DNA of 64,000 nucleotides from Dirofilaria immitis (taxonomy: Eukaryota; Nematoda; Chromadorea; Rhabditida; Onchocercidae). The DNA lies in NCBI GenBank assembly GCA_024305405.1, contig JAKNDB010000085.1:1499001-1563000 (forward strand), read 5' to 3'. This document shows, one piece after another, positions 28,101 through 43,100 of this stretch (its first letter is position 1; the number at the start of each line of letters is the position of its first letter). The notes beneath the pieces are model-generated. The model searched no databases, was not told the origin of the DNA, and saw only the letters and a program-made list of their open reading frames with translations. The translations under genes and the position numbers were made by a program.

Positions 28101-31100
28101 ACTATTTTTATCTTAAATCAATTTTCTAACTTTATTTATTTTAAGAATTGCTATAATATATATACAATAGACACATACACACTCTGTTTGTATAGATTTA
28201 TTTTTGTTTATTTAGCTTATAACGATGACCAAGATATCAAATAAGTTTACATAGATGGATAAACTATTGATTATCGGAGATATTAGAAAGTTATAGAAAA
28301 AAATAAGATGTTTGCTATTCTACTGTGCATAATAAACATTCGAGAAATCAAGAAATATCATCCATTTTTTTTTATTATTTGTTTATTGTAGTTAAAATTT
28401 CATCATTTTACCTTTATTTATTTTCTACCTTTTTCTCGATATTTAATCATATTAGCAACCACTATTAGTAGTGATTGGATTATTAATCATTAATTATACT
28501 ACTTTTTCTCGTTTAATTATATTTCTCTGTAATTATTTCTTCATTACATTTGCAGTACTATATATTACTACTACAATCACATTACTAATATCCTACCATA
28601 TCATATCATATTATTGCTATTGATATCATTACGGCATTGTGATTTTACTGCTATTATCATTGCATTCCTTTTATTTGCTTCTCAAGAAAATCAATCAGGC
28701 GTTGAAGCCATATACCTGAAGTGATAAAATATTAATTTTGAACTAAGAAAAAGATACTTAAAATTCACTTAATTTATCGCTTGAGAAGATAAAAAGAAAT
28801 AAAAAGGAAAAAGAAGAAAAAGGGAAGAGATGCTTTTCAAATTTAATTGGTCTTTTCTTACGAAACAACAATATTCCTATCCTAAATATCATCGTTTTGG
28901 TAAGTTATAAACTTATAACTCTTTTTTCTGATTATCTTAAGTTGCTAAATTGCTTATCATATTATATACGATTATGCTGAGGGAGATTGAAATTCGGAAA
29001 CAATCATTTCTTTTTACAACTGCGGATTTGATATTTGAAGAAATTTGATTGTATGAAAAAATTTTTACATTCCTGTGATGTTTTTGAAATTCTTTGGACT
29101 GTTTACTTATTTATTTTTAATTTTTTGAAATATCAGGAATTTTTTATCATTAATTCTTGCTCTTTTATCATTTTCTTAATTAGTATCACTGGATAAAAAG
29201 CTTTTCAGTTCCACTAATAAATCAGTTTTTATTATATCAGAAAGGTTAATATTATATTATGAATTACTAGAAATAGCAGTATCAATGATAAAATTTAATG
29301 ACATTTAATGATTGTAGTTTTACGAAATTGCATTAATTTTATAGAAGTTGTAAAACTGTTCAATTGATTTTAGATTGAAGTGATACTTAATTGAAAGTAT
29401 TTTGTTCAATTATTTATATCATTTCAAAGAGCCATAAAATTTGCAATATATTATGATATGATATTATATAATATAGTATAGTGGAATGTAGACAGTAAAT
29501 TAAAATATAATCTGGAATATAATATATCCTACTTTGTTTATTCCAATATTTTTTTAGGTCTAGACACCGAAAAGAATTTCAATAAAATAATGAATTCAGC
29601 CGATGCATTGAATATTGCTGGGAATATGCAAGGAGCTGAAGAGGATACATCGCGTAATATAGATACTTTTATGCAGGTATGAAGCAATTTATTTATTTTA
29701 TTCGACAATTAGGATTTTAGTAAAGAGATATAAGTAAGAATGAAATGGATAATTATAAAGGCAAAGAGCTTAATAATTGATATAGATAATCAAGTAGAAT
29801 TGACAAAACTGTGATTTCTTGAGATCCCATTTTGAAATTTGAAACCTCTAAAGTCTTATTTTTAAATTACTAAATTCAAGCTTTAAAAATGTGATTGATG
29901 AAATCTTATTTTTCTTTGCTAAATTTCATGAAAATTTTTGAAATAAAATTCGATATTCTGTGAGTATAACATGATTGTATATTATTTACGCTATATGTTT
30001 TAGCCAAATTAATTGTTAGAATTCTTAGGATATTTAGCGTGACATATCTCTTGTGTTTAATATATTTGTATAATAAAAATAATTCGAAATTTAATTAATT
30101 TTTATGATTGACTATTGAAAAAAAAAGAAAAATTTTAAGCTGCAAAACTTTATTATAGATTTCATTTACTGCATACTAGTTATAGTTAAATTTATATAAA
30201 TATATACTGTACTTATGATATTTCCTATATCATCTCTCTTTTCGGTTTTTTAATCTCATGATCATTGTACCCAAAATTGGTTAAATCACTTAGTTGCTCT
30301 TTCCATCTCTTCTGAAAAGTTATAAATTTTGTTTGAAAAATGAATTATTATATATGTGACAAGGAATGAAAAGAAGAATAGAAGAGAAAATATAATTTAT
30401 TAATTAATGGCAACGATTTAAAATCGAAAAAAGTATAAAACAATACTTTTTCATCATTTTTCTTTTCCTTTTCGTTGATATATAGAGAGAAAAGTTAAGT
30501 TTAAAAAAGAGAGAAATAATAATCTCATATATTTTTCTGCTGTTTATTTTTATACTACCATGTTTTAAACTGTAGAGGCCTACATAAAGATTTTTTAAAC
30601 TGAAGGGGAATAATATCTTAAAAATATGTAGATTCTCAGATTATTACTCGAAGGCTGAATAATAGAATAGAAATCGAATAAGGATATTCGGTTTCTAAAT
30701 CATGGTATCCTGTTCCGAAATCCTTTTAGTAATATCCAATTATTGCCAATGAAGATAATGATTCTTAATATTTTATCTTTTCCATCACCGTTTTATCGAT
30801 TATCTCTATCTTTTTTTTTTCTTGCCATAAAAATCTTATGCCAAATATCATAATTAAATTGGTGTAAGATGAAAAAACTCCTTTCTTCTTAAAATTCAAA
30901 GAAAACAATAAAAGTATCTTTAGTATGCAATTATTGCTATTGAAATTTGAATCTCACAATGCAATAGATAATAATATACATAATATTTTATCATTCCTTT
31001 TATCAATTTTATGATTAATGCAATTATTTAGTATATTTTTTGTTCTAATTAATTGTTATCGAATAAAATTTATCAATTTTTTTGAAAAACTTCTAAAAAT

Positions 31101-34100
31101 GATTAGAAAAGGGTAAATTTATTGGTATCAAACATCTTATAGAAGGAAAAGTACTAGTATTGATTTTTTTATCACTGATTATATTTCTTGCGAAAAATTC
31201 TATGATTGATATAGATGACGAAGTCACTTAATCAATTAATCATTTCTCATTCTTCTCTTTTTCTCTTCATCTCTTTCTATTATTTCCTGCATCCTCCATG
31301 ATTGAGTTTCATTATGGTAATATATTTTCATTAAATTGACATTACATATTTTTTTGCATCGTATCTTTCGTTTCATTCATTGCAATATATTTATTCTACG
31401 TTAATAGTGGTCATAACGTTAAACGTAATCATAAATTTGGTCATGACGTTAAATATAATCATAAATTCGATATATTCCTACCCTAATTAATTACAATCAT
31501 CTTTGAGAAAGACGCATTGTATCCTATCGTTTAATCTTTCATCCATCACCAAATACATGATTATTGGCTATCATCCAAAATTATGTTTAATCATTTACTG
31601 TAATGCACTTTTCAATAATGGTATAATCATCTATCAGAAATGATATAGTGAAAAAAACGGATGGTTTTTCTTTATATTTTTTGATTGTGGTGATATCGCT
31701 ATATTCAAATCCGTTCCATTGACATTTTCATGATTATTTTATCAATCTATTCATTACTTTTGTAACGTCTTGAAACATCTAATACATTCATTCATATACA
31801 GTGCTATATGTAACCGATATCCATAAATTTGATATGAATTTGATAATTGGAATTTGTCTACAATAATAAACTTGAAAAATAGAAAATCAAAAGAATTATT
31901 ATTATTATTACCTAATTTTTATTACGAAAATTCCTAAAAGGCATTCATGCATTCATAGAAATAAAAAAGAAAAAGGACATTTTTAGTTTATGAATAGCAT
32001 GACAAATATTTCATTTATTGTTGGAAGAAGAAAGAATTGTGAAGGCTTTTTTTTGGAAATTTTGATTTACTTTAAAAAGAAAAAAGAAACATCGAAAATT
32101 TCTAAAATGATTTCACTATTTTTAAATTCGTTTAAAATGGAGCATTTTTAAAGTATTTTTGGAATTTTTTTATTTATCATCGCTAATATTTTATAGTTTC
32201 TGAATATTATTTTTTATTATCAAAACTCTTAGAAAATAACAATAACGTGCCATATATTTTACATAATTTTAAATATTATCGAATATTTTTACTTTCTCAA
32301 ATATGTTTATTAATATTTAACATTCAAATGAATTTGTGCTTTCAAGTTTCTTTTTATCTTTTTTCCCCAACGCTGATAGTGTTTTTAATCGAAAAGCAAA
32401 GTTTCAAATATTTTATAATTTGAAACATTCGGGAAACTAAAATTAATAATAATTATATTATGTTTTTATAATTATAATGATCATAAGTATGATTTTAATA
32501 ATATTGATTGACGTATCAATTATCATGATAAATTTTTCTTCATTTAAATGATCTTTGGTTGCTTGAAAAATTTTCCGTTTTTTTCTATTTGGCAAAAATC
32601 TTTGCTTTTTTCTGTATTACGAAACCGAATATAATACTGCTATCATATTGATGTGATTCTGAAAAATTTAATTGAAATTTGAAAGTTTTACTCTATAGAC
32701 CTCCTTTAATTAGATTCCATAAAAATATTAAATATTATCTTAAATATTATCATCAATTCTAAAATATATTCAATTAAATTTAACGAAGAAAAAAGTGATA
32801 TTTAGTTTATGAGAGTTTTGAGAAAGAAAATTATTAAAATTTAAATTCAAAAAATTTTTAAATTTCCGACAAAGAAAAAAAGTTATGTTTTAAGAAAAAT
32901 TTTTCATTCTTCCAAAATTTATATTTTAAAAGAAATTTTTATTATTTATAGCTAAAGTTCAGATAATTATTTTGAAATTTGGGATTATAATTTTATGGGA
33001 TAATATATGTGATTTGCAGTGATTTATTCGGAAGAGAATAAGCGAATTGATCAGCTAAAGTTTTTGCAATATTCAAATTGTTCTTTAAATTGTATTATAT
33101 TATTCCCTACTAAACATTTATTGAAATGTCTTCTGATTCTATATGTCATTAAGCTGGTTTCTTTTGATATCTGTTCAATTCATATGTATGAGATTCTCTT
33201 TTGTTGTTAAAATGGATATAAATAATTTGTAAATATAATAATATGAAATTGTGCATAAAATTTTAAACTTTTATAACAAAAAAAAACAATATTTTAGATA
33301 GCGAAATATTTCTACTATTATTTTCAAATAAATAATTTTATAAGTAAATCAAGAAAGGGAAGAATTGAATTAGCATTTCCTATTATTGAATTTACGAGAT
33401 TATATTATTGATGTTTCGATAAAACTGATTGGATATTTTATGACTATCATTTTATTACTTTCTTTCATTCTTTTTTGTTTTCTTCGACAACACTTTTTTT
33501 TAAATGTATTTCTCTTTATACAGGGTTCTGAGAATCAGGAAAGTCCTGGAGCTGGTTCGGCGCATTCATCGATCTCGCCTCCGATATCGGTAATGCATGA
33601 TATTGCAACGGTATCATCACCAGCAATTATTACTGGTCAGCAAGCTACTACTACAATACCTGTTACACTGTCACAAATGTAAGTTAATTCTCATTATATA
33701 GTTTTTATTTTTAATTTCAATTTAGTATATATACATATATTATTTTGATTAATTATAGATTAATTGATGATATTTATATAAATATGAAAAAATATTATGT
33801 TCATAGAATGCTAACTGTCAAACCGAATTATAGTAGAATGTTGTTAGAGTGTTGAATTTTTAATTTAAAACAGGAATGATAAATATAATCTAAATGTATG
33901 CCTCGCTCATTAGAAAAAAAGCTATATACTCGTATTAATTTTTTTAACTCGAGTTCTTTTTTCATTTTAAATCATGGAATGATTTACATATGTCAATATT
34001 AAGCATACTATTATTGACACTATGCACTTTATCATAGATTAATCAAATAGATTGCTTTCATCATTGATATCATAATATTGATAGAATGGAATGATTAAAT

Positions 34101-37100
34101 TTGAGCAATTATATGAGTAGTACTTCAACTTTATTATAATTTAGGTAATTTGAATTATAGTGGTAATGAATGAATGGCAAAGTGAAACAAATCCTAAGTT
34201 ATTATGAAAGTGAAAAAATTTGGATATATCTGTATTAGGAATTCTGGGATTTCTTAATTATTTGATATGGTTGAATTTTAAAAATTTCAAATTTATGCTG
34301 AATTTAAAAATTTGAAGATGTACACCAACAACTGCTTCACTTGGTCATCAAATTTTGGTCGATCCAACAACCGGTCAACATTTTTGGTATCTTCTGCACC
34401 ACCGCCACCACATCCACAAATAATCTATCAACCGGTTTATTATTCTGCTACACCGCCACAGCCAGTTTATTATCATCCTTTTACATCTGGAGCCCCTGGT
34501 TAGTTTTACTTATTGAAATTTCTTTTCATAAGTAGATTCAATGCTTTTTCATATGAATAGTGCAAATATGATGAATTCTAATATTGCTTGAAGAAATGTT
34601 ATATTCTTTCATAATTTTCCACGATGCTTTTCGGTTGTATGTTTCTTCCAAACAGTTTATAAATGATCATGTTGAAGAATTAAATATATATACTAAATTT
34701 TTGATTTTGTTGAGGAAAATTGGAAACTACAATAGTTTCCTAATTATAGGCGCATATGTCGTAGCTGCTACACCAATAACTACTTCCCAAACTGTGACTC
34801 CAATCGCATCAACACATATGACACTTGGACAACGATTTTCTTCAACTCCACCACCACCGCCATCGTCTGCTCAAAGTATTGCTGGATGTTTTGTACGAAG
34901 TGTTGCTGATTTCGATGACACGAGGTCAGATTTTTTTAATGAAATTTTATAATTTCAGAATCAATTGGTTGTAAAAATAAATATATATATCATATAGTTT
35001 ATATGTGAAATTGAAATTAAAAACGTTTTAGTTTATTATAACAAGATTATTTAAGAAATTATATGCTCTTTTCGATTGTAATCATACGTTCGTTGGTTTT
35101 TTAGCAATAATTAGAAATCTTTGAATGATCTAATTTCACGAATATTTCACACAAGTTTGTTTATTTTCAGATCAGCAGTAACAACTGATGAAAGACATAC
35201 AGTTTTTGATCACTCATTAATATCGACACCAAGAAGTCATGCAGCAGATACAGAAACAAATTTTTGTCTCTAAAAATTGTAAATTTTTCTACGAATATAT
35301 TTTAAGTTTGTTATATTCAGAATTCTTTATCATTTTCATATACGTATTTTATTTATGATCATGGGATTGGAATCATAAATTTATGGAATCCAAGTAGTTT
35401 CTTTTTTCCTTTAATCGACGATTGCATATGATATAACATATATTGCATATCTTCTTCAGCCAATTCACCGCCACAGTCTTCACTTGCTTTATCACAAAAT
35501 TGCTCAATATTCGATAATTACACAACTACGCCATTACGTAATTCGCAAAAGAATTCTGCACAGTTGCATCATCCACAAGAGGCCATCACATATCAGGAAG
35601 CTATTAATAAGCCGGCAATTCCTGTCAGTGCCACTAGTGTTGGACAAGATTGAATATATTATTGAACTTTTTATGAGTTGAAATTAAATAAACCAAATAT
35701 CTAGGAATTTACAAAACTTTTCGTTAATGATATTGATTGTAGGATTGCAGCATTTTTCAATGAATGAGATAATTTGTTGTTTTTATAATACCAAATCTCA
35801 TATTGCAGTTTGATTATTTCAAATATTCATTTTAAAGACGTTTTTCAATTAAACAATTAAATACAAAAAAGAAAAAAACAAAATTATCTGTAACGAATTG
35901 AAATGTGAATATTCCCATCTAGTACGATGATGTTAAATTTTCCTTTTTTTTGAAATTAATTCAATAAAAGAAGAAAAAAGAATGTCTGATCGAAGAAACT
36001 CTCGGATAGAGATAAAATTAATATAAAAGTCTCCTGGAAAAAGGTCAATCTTTTAGGCTAGATATGGAAATTTTCCAAGGAAATATCTATCCAGATATGA
36101 CATTTATTGAAAATACTGAAGTTCTTTTTACTTTAAATTAAAATTTCTAAGTCTAGATAAATCATGCTAAGGATCTGATTAATTATGATGATCAATTTCT
36201 GCAGGCGCAAGCGGAAGATGGTGAAAGAACACCATTATTTGGTGCCGCACCGGCATGGTGGGGTGAAAATAGTACCTCTGATGTACAAATGCAGAAAAAT
36301 GACGATGAAAATACGAGGTTAAAATGCTTCATTATTTTTAATTTATTTTTTGGTTTGTATTATTTTTTATTAAAGTAAATCTGTTTTTTCTTTCCAAACT
36401 TGAAGCTTAATTTTGTGTTTATGATTATGATTGAGAAATCTTCTACTTGTCTTTTGATTCACATTATCGAAATTATTTTTTCCTTCATTAAAAGCTAAAT
36501 ATTTCTATATTAGTTAATTGTGCTATCACTGCTATTGCTAGCCGTCATCAATTTATTTATCTGATAAAAATAAATTATTTGTAATATGTAGGTTGAATAC
36601 AATGAGCTGAAATTTTCCCTGGAGACTTCTTCGGTTTTGGATTTATTTTTTAATCACTCTATGTTTTGCTTTCTAATTCCTTAATTACTCAGCAATTATA
36701 ATTTTTCATTTATTTTTAAAATTAATTTAAACGAATGAATTCAAATTGAAATTTAAATCAAATTCCAGAATTTTCTTTTATTGCAGGAATGCAACTGTCG
36801 GGAATACTTTTCATCGGCCATTAAAATCGATCAGAATGGATATCGATTTAAATGAACCTTTTATCGATGAAGAAGCAAAAAAGAGGATAAAACTAAAAGT
36901 TGTTTTTAATATTAACTGATTTATTAACTACTAACATTTCGGATGAGCGAATTTTGTATTTCAAATTTAGAATTCTAATTTAAATTTTAATGTCAATTAA
37001 AAATTTGTAGTTGCACAACGTACATCTTCTTCAACTGCATTTACTGTTTCTTTCGATAGTGAAGAGGATTCACAGAAAGTAAATTTATCATTACAAGATG

Positions 37101-40100
37101 CTGCCAAAAAACTTCATCCAGGTAAGCAAAATAAGTTAAAAAGGAGTAATCATTTTAAATTTTGCTAATTTCGATTTGATGCATATAATAGTAGCAGTAC
37201 TTACAGATTACTTTTAATTATGAAATCGCGGATTCCAAATTTAATTTTAAATTCCAATCTTATAGATCTTGTCATTCACATTGATTAGTTCTGAATCTGT
37301 TTCTGTATTGTTGCTACTATCATTTTTTTTTGATTGGTTTTAAATTTCTGTACTGCTATAGAACAATGTTATTTACGAATTTCAATAAAAATAATGATAG
37401 GATATTGTAGTTTTATATAATAACAATAAAATAATTGTAGGAAGTATGTATTTATAGGCGCTTTATGAGAAGGAATATGCCAATAACTGGATTAGTTTGT
37501 AAAGGCACTGCAGCAAAAATAGCCGGTTTAAGAGCTGCATCCAGTGATCCGAAACAATATTTGCTGAATAAAATGTTGATGGGAGTTGGTGAAGGTAGGA
37601 AAATTCAAACTAAAATTTTTAGTGTAATAGCAAGAGAAGATATAAGCTAAAATTGTGGTCACGAATTTTAATGTTCTAACTCTTCAGACAATTTTAATTA
37701 TATTTCTCAATATGTAACTTTTTTAATTCACTGAAAACATTAACATTTTGTGGCTATTTTTCGACTGAGTTCGATACTTTTTGCACTTGAAAAGGCAGAA
37801 AATATTCGATTAAAGTAATTTATTTCGAAAATCCTGTAGGTTAACTTTTAGAATGTGGTGAAGAACCCGATCTGACTGGATCATACGAACAAGAAGGAAA
37901 GAAACAAGATATTGACGACACATTAAGCGAAGCAGGAACTTATGTCGTTGGTCAGTGGTTAATTAAATGTTAACGTGAAATACATAGATATATTTAAGAC
38001 TATTCGTACAAGTATCAAGCTTTATTCTATGTGAAGGATCCAATATTTTAATAAGTAATTTTTTCATTCAAGAAAATTTCTGAATTTTTTGGGTAATCAA
38101 TCAGTTTTTGTCTTTTCATCATAAAATATTCAGTGTTTAATTCATTTCATCATTTCGACAGTTACATTTCATTGATTTTCTCTTTTACGTGATCAGCTCT
38201 AATGCTGGTCTTGAGCAACTTCTCACCATTTTGTAACTATCTATAAATCACATATCTATGAAAGTGTTAGGGTCTTAATATTACATTTCAATTTTCACTA
38301 AGTGCCCTTTTTATTCATAGTAACTCTTTCAAACTGAAATATTTTTAAGACGGTGACCGTGGAAATCAAATGATAACTTCACAAACGATTAAAGATTCCG
38401 ATGCAGAAAGTGTTTCTAGGTATTGTTTTTCTGCTGCAAGCTTATACTAGATCATATTCTTGTTTTTATGATAATTTTTGTACTAGTCGGATATAATATT
38501 AAATATGTTTTTTATTGATCTGGCTTTTATTTTACCATTTCTTAGTGAATCGACAACGACACAAAGCACAGAAAATCTTCGTTCTACTGCACCGATACAC
38601 AGAAGATCGGTGGGTAATTTTGTAACTTTCGGTTGCTTTAAGGATCGTCTCTTATAATTTTTTCAATTATCCTTTTGATAATCTATTGTAATCGAATCGA
38701 TCAGCAAGCAACATCCTGACTGGTTTGATAATTTTTTTTTATTTGTCTTTTTGTTTACTTTTATATGTTTTCATTTAGAATTTTATTGAATTTTTGTTTC
38801 AGGTCCTGCCTCAAATCAATGAAAATGTAAGTAATGCAGGTAGTGGAACAGAAACTAATGAACATTTGTTACGTGATCTGTTGCGTTCGAGTCCTGGACG
38901 AGTTAGTCGAGGTGAGCATCAAGCTGTTGCACCATCTACACCACCGCTTCTGAATTTATCGCGTGTAACAGCTGCAACAGGAAATCATGCAGGAGTTGCA
39001 CGTCGTTCAGAAACTGCTAGGACAGAGGAACGTCAGTATAGTACGCATCGTTTGTGTAATATTGCATCATCTTCACGTACATCGCAATTACATCGTACGC
39101 AGCCGATTGCTAGTGCAAGTGGAATATGCGATAATACTTTCAGGTATTTTAATTTCTTTTATTTTGTTTTTTTCTTCTGCTTTTTATTTTAATGTTTTCA
39201 TTAGATATTTCTTAATGTATCGCATTTTTGAAATTAAACATATATGTTGAGTGAAATTAGTGGTGCCTCATGAGTATTCTCATTTTTTTAAATTTAATTG
39301 AACTGAAAAATATTAATCATTAATTCTAACTATTCTGCAAGTTTAAATAATCGTATGTCGTCCATTGATTTAGCAGGTGCTAAAAAGTTTTACATGATTG
39401 AAAAATTTTTTAAAAAATTGTGGTTAGTGGAGGAGCAATAACTGCTGTATGTAAGCTTTATTTTCATTTTATGTGATACATCACGTTTGATTTAAAACAT
39501 CTGTTATAATATGTTAAATATTATGATCATAGTGATCATGATAGCTTAATAGATTATATACAATCAAGATACATATTTACTTACAATAGCATGACGAATG
39601 TATTGAGAATATGTACTGAGAATAGTCACATACTGAGAATAGCCACGTACTTCTGGAAAGAAGGTTCGTGATGTCCAAATTAGGTTATATTTATATTGAA
39701 TTGTAGGAATATTTATGTTTAATTGATTAATCGAAGAAGCTTCTAAGAAGCTCTTGGAGAGGACGATTTCATGCTTAACATCTTTAATTTGCATTTTTCA
39801 TCATTATTGTTGCGTCTAAATTAAATTTCGTAAAATGATTATTTAATAATTTATTCCCTGTATTTAGGCGGAATTAAATATATCAGAGCTTGATTAATTG
39901 AAATTCTGGAACGACATTTTAGTATTATAGATATGATTTTTTCTTTCTTTTTTTTTTTTTTAATATATCATCAGTTTTCGTTCTATTAATTTTCAATAAC
40001 TTTTGCAATTTTTTTTAGTGCATTGCATCCAGAAAGAAAAACGGATTATTAATAATCTTTTTTCCTTGATTTTATGAGGAATTAATCTTTATTGATAATA

Positions 40101-43100
40101 AATTTTGATTTAATCTAATTTTTATCACTTCTATTGAGATGTTTATTTTTATTTTAAAACAGGACCGTGAGATGTCGCAGTGAAACGTGAGTATTTTGTT
40201 TTATTTGTGTTTATTTTGTGCTCTGCATGCAAATATATGTTTCGTAATAATTTCTGTAATTAGACCTATCCAATTTTCAAAACTAAATTTGACATAGCAT
40301 GAAAAAGAAATCATTTTAGAAAATACAGCTGACAGAGGGATTTTCTGTGTATTATTTATGTTTTCCTGCATGGCTTCTGTCATTTATGTAAATATGATAT
40401 GTGGATCACTAACTTGCAGAATTTCCTTCAAATTCTTTGCTGAATATACATATGATCATATGCTATTACAAAATGGCATGTATAAAACGAAAAATGACAA
40501 CTATTTTAAATTTTCTTTCAAAATTCCTTAAGTGGTTGTTATTTATGTAGTATTTTTTTCTTTTTTCTCGAAATGATTTGGAAATTCTAGACGTGGCGAT
40601 GGTGGTCGATATTCGATGCGATTTTCTGGTGCTAATAATAGTAAGGGTCATCATTCAACTTCTGCGATGGTCAGTCGAAATGATAGACCACCATTCCGTG
40701 TTGGAGGTAGCGGAGGTAGTGGAAGAAATCAGGTAAAAATTGTTTACCGATCTTCTTTTTCTTTATTTGAAGTTTTAAGCTTCATTTTTAAGAAAATTTG
40801 AATTGCTCAACTTAATTTTTGCTCTCCTTGGTAAGCATAATCATACATCAGTTATGTTTTATCTTGCCACTTTTCATCGTCATTTGTAAAAATGACCTTT
40901 CAATTTTTTAATTCTGCCTGGCAATCATAATTATAGATATGGTTAAAATAGCGTTTGCTCATAAAAAACAGAATACCTACTTTCATGAAAGAAAAAATTA
41001 AAATTGGATTTTAAAAATTTGATTAATGCTTACTTTATGAAAAAATATAGAAAAAAATTTGTTTGAAAATCAAATCCCAAATATATTATTAGCTGTATTT
41101 ATCAAGGGAATGTGGAGTACTATCTAACAAAATTTATTTGTTCAGAGAAATTATGATGCAATAACAATAGCAATGTTAAGGTGATGCATTCATTAAGAAA
41201 TTGTATATTAATTATATTTATTAAACAAATTATATTATTCGATATGTTTGCCGATTTATAACATAATTGACAAACTTTAATATTTTTCGTTTTAAGCTTC
41301 CTTACAACATAAAATGAATTTTCTGTTTTCTAGAAATGTTTACAGATTACTGATTATTTTAGGCAAGTGGAGCAAAAACAAATAAGGAGAGTGCTGAGAT
41401 GATAGCTTGGTTAAGACGTAAGGATTATAATCCGATGAAAGCAGCAGCTGAAGCAAAGAAATTGCAGCAATTAAAAGCACGGTAATTTTTATTCACAACA
41501 AACTGCAATTCTCATGATTAGATTTTTGATTTCTGAAAGTTTTTTTCTAATCGAACGTATGAGCAGGGAGATTGCAAAAGAGCATGAGGAAATTTTTAAG
41601 TGAATTTTCTTATAGATAAGATGATATTTGCTAGAAAATCCGTGGCCCTATCAGACTTATGCTAGAAATTATGATAAGCTTCTTTCTGATTACCGCATAA
41701 AAATATTCAATATTACAATTTTTTTCTTTCAATAAAGTTTAAAAATTTGCTTCTAATGATTTTATGTTAGCTTGCAAGATATTTCTCATGAATGTCGGAA
41801 CTGTCAACAGGAGTAAGCTTTTTTCAAAAATTTTATTGTCATTGTGTTATAAGTTCTGTTAATCAGATGCATGATTGTCACTGTTTTGTTGCATATCTAT
41901 GGGTTGTTCGTGTTAAATATTGCTATATTTGTTTTAGAGCTTAGTTCGCTTCTTTTTGCTAGTAGCTTATTCCCTTATTAAATTCTAATTTTCGAATTTC
42001 TTGTTGAAATTAATGTTAATCGAAATTTTTGAAATTCTCCAAAAGAATTCTCGGATGATTTGAGAATATAAATTGATGTATCCTCATTACTATAAGAACA
42101 GATAATAGTTTCTAAAAACTATTATATTCTAGCCAAAGCGAATTTTTATTGAAAATGAGAATTAGTAATATGATTATAAGATTATATATTGTCTAAAATT
42201 TAATATATAATGATGTTCTGATAATAGATTTTATTTCACCGCCATTGTTTTTTAATTGTTAATATCGCTACTTTTTAATGATTGAATACGTATTTGTTTT
42301 TAAGTGAGTTAATTTTAAGTGAACAATGCTTAAATTATTTCAGAGCTGACAAATTTGCATCAAATCGTTCAATATCATTTCATCAAGGCACTCGACCTAC
42401 TACAAATATATTACCAGTAAGTTATTTTTGTTTTTGAACCGTCCATATATTGGAATAACTTGTTTTATGTTATATATATTATATAGATTTGTTCAGTTAA
42501 GTTTCAGAAGCATAATTCTGATTTGTAATATGGTTGTTATAATAAATGCTAACGCTAGTTATGTAAATAGTAAAGATGTTATTATTGTAACATGTTACCA
42601 TTCGTTTTATTATTTTTATGTATATTTAAAATTGATTCCAATTTTCTTGTTGCTTGATTTTCCTATCATTCATAAAAATAATCAAAACAACTCGAATATT
42701 TAAACTTCTAATGCAGAAAAAATTTCAACTTTTTTTGTCTTCAGGATTAAAATTTTGTTCTTATAGATCATTCGGAATTCAAATAGAGCTCGTCACAACC
42801 GATCACAAGATGATTTATCGGTTGATAATACTGTTTGTGGACCGGAAACAATTCTTGTCAATTACTCAAAAGGTGTTACGAGAGATTTGGATAAATTACG
42901 TTCCGTTGAAGCTACTCAGGATCAGGTTGATGCATTTGTTCCAAATATTGTCTGATATTTTTAGAGCAAAATATATATATAGTTTTTCGGGTAGTATGTT
43001 TCTTTTTGTAGATTTTGTAAGAGGGAAGAAAGGAAGAGAGGATCTAAAAAGCTTCTGGCGTTTGAAGATTAATGAATTTTAGAATCATATGAACGGCCTT

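Noticed and set aside
42428..43082. Two open frames of 91 and 142 codons
   Set aside because: They overlap real CEP170-like exons in other frames and intron DNA; the exon 42767-42925 explains the coding signal.
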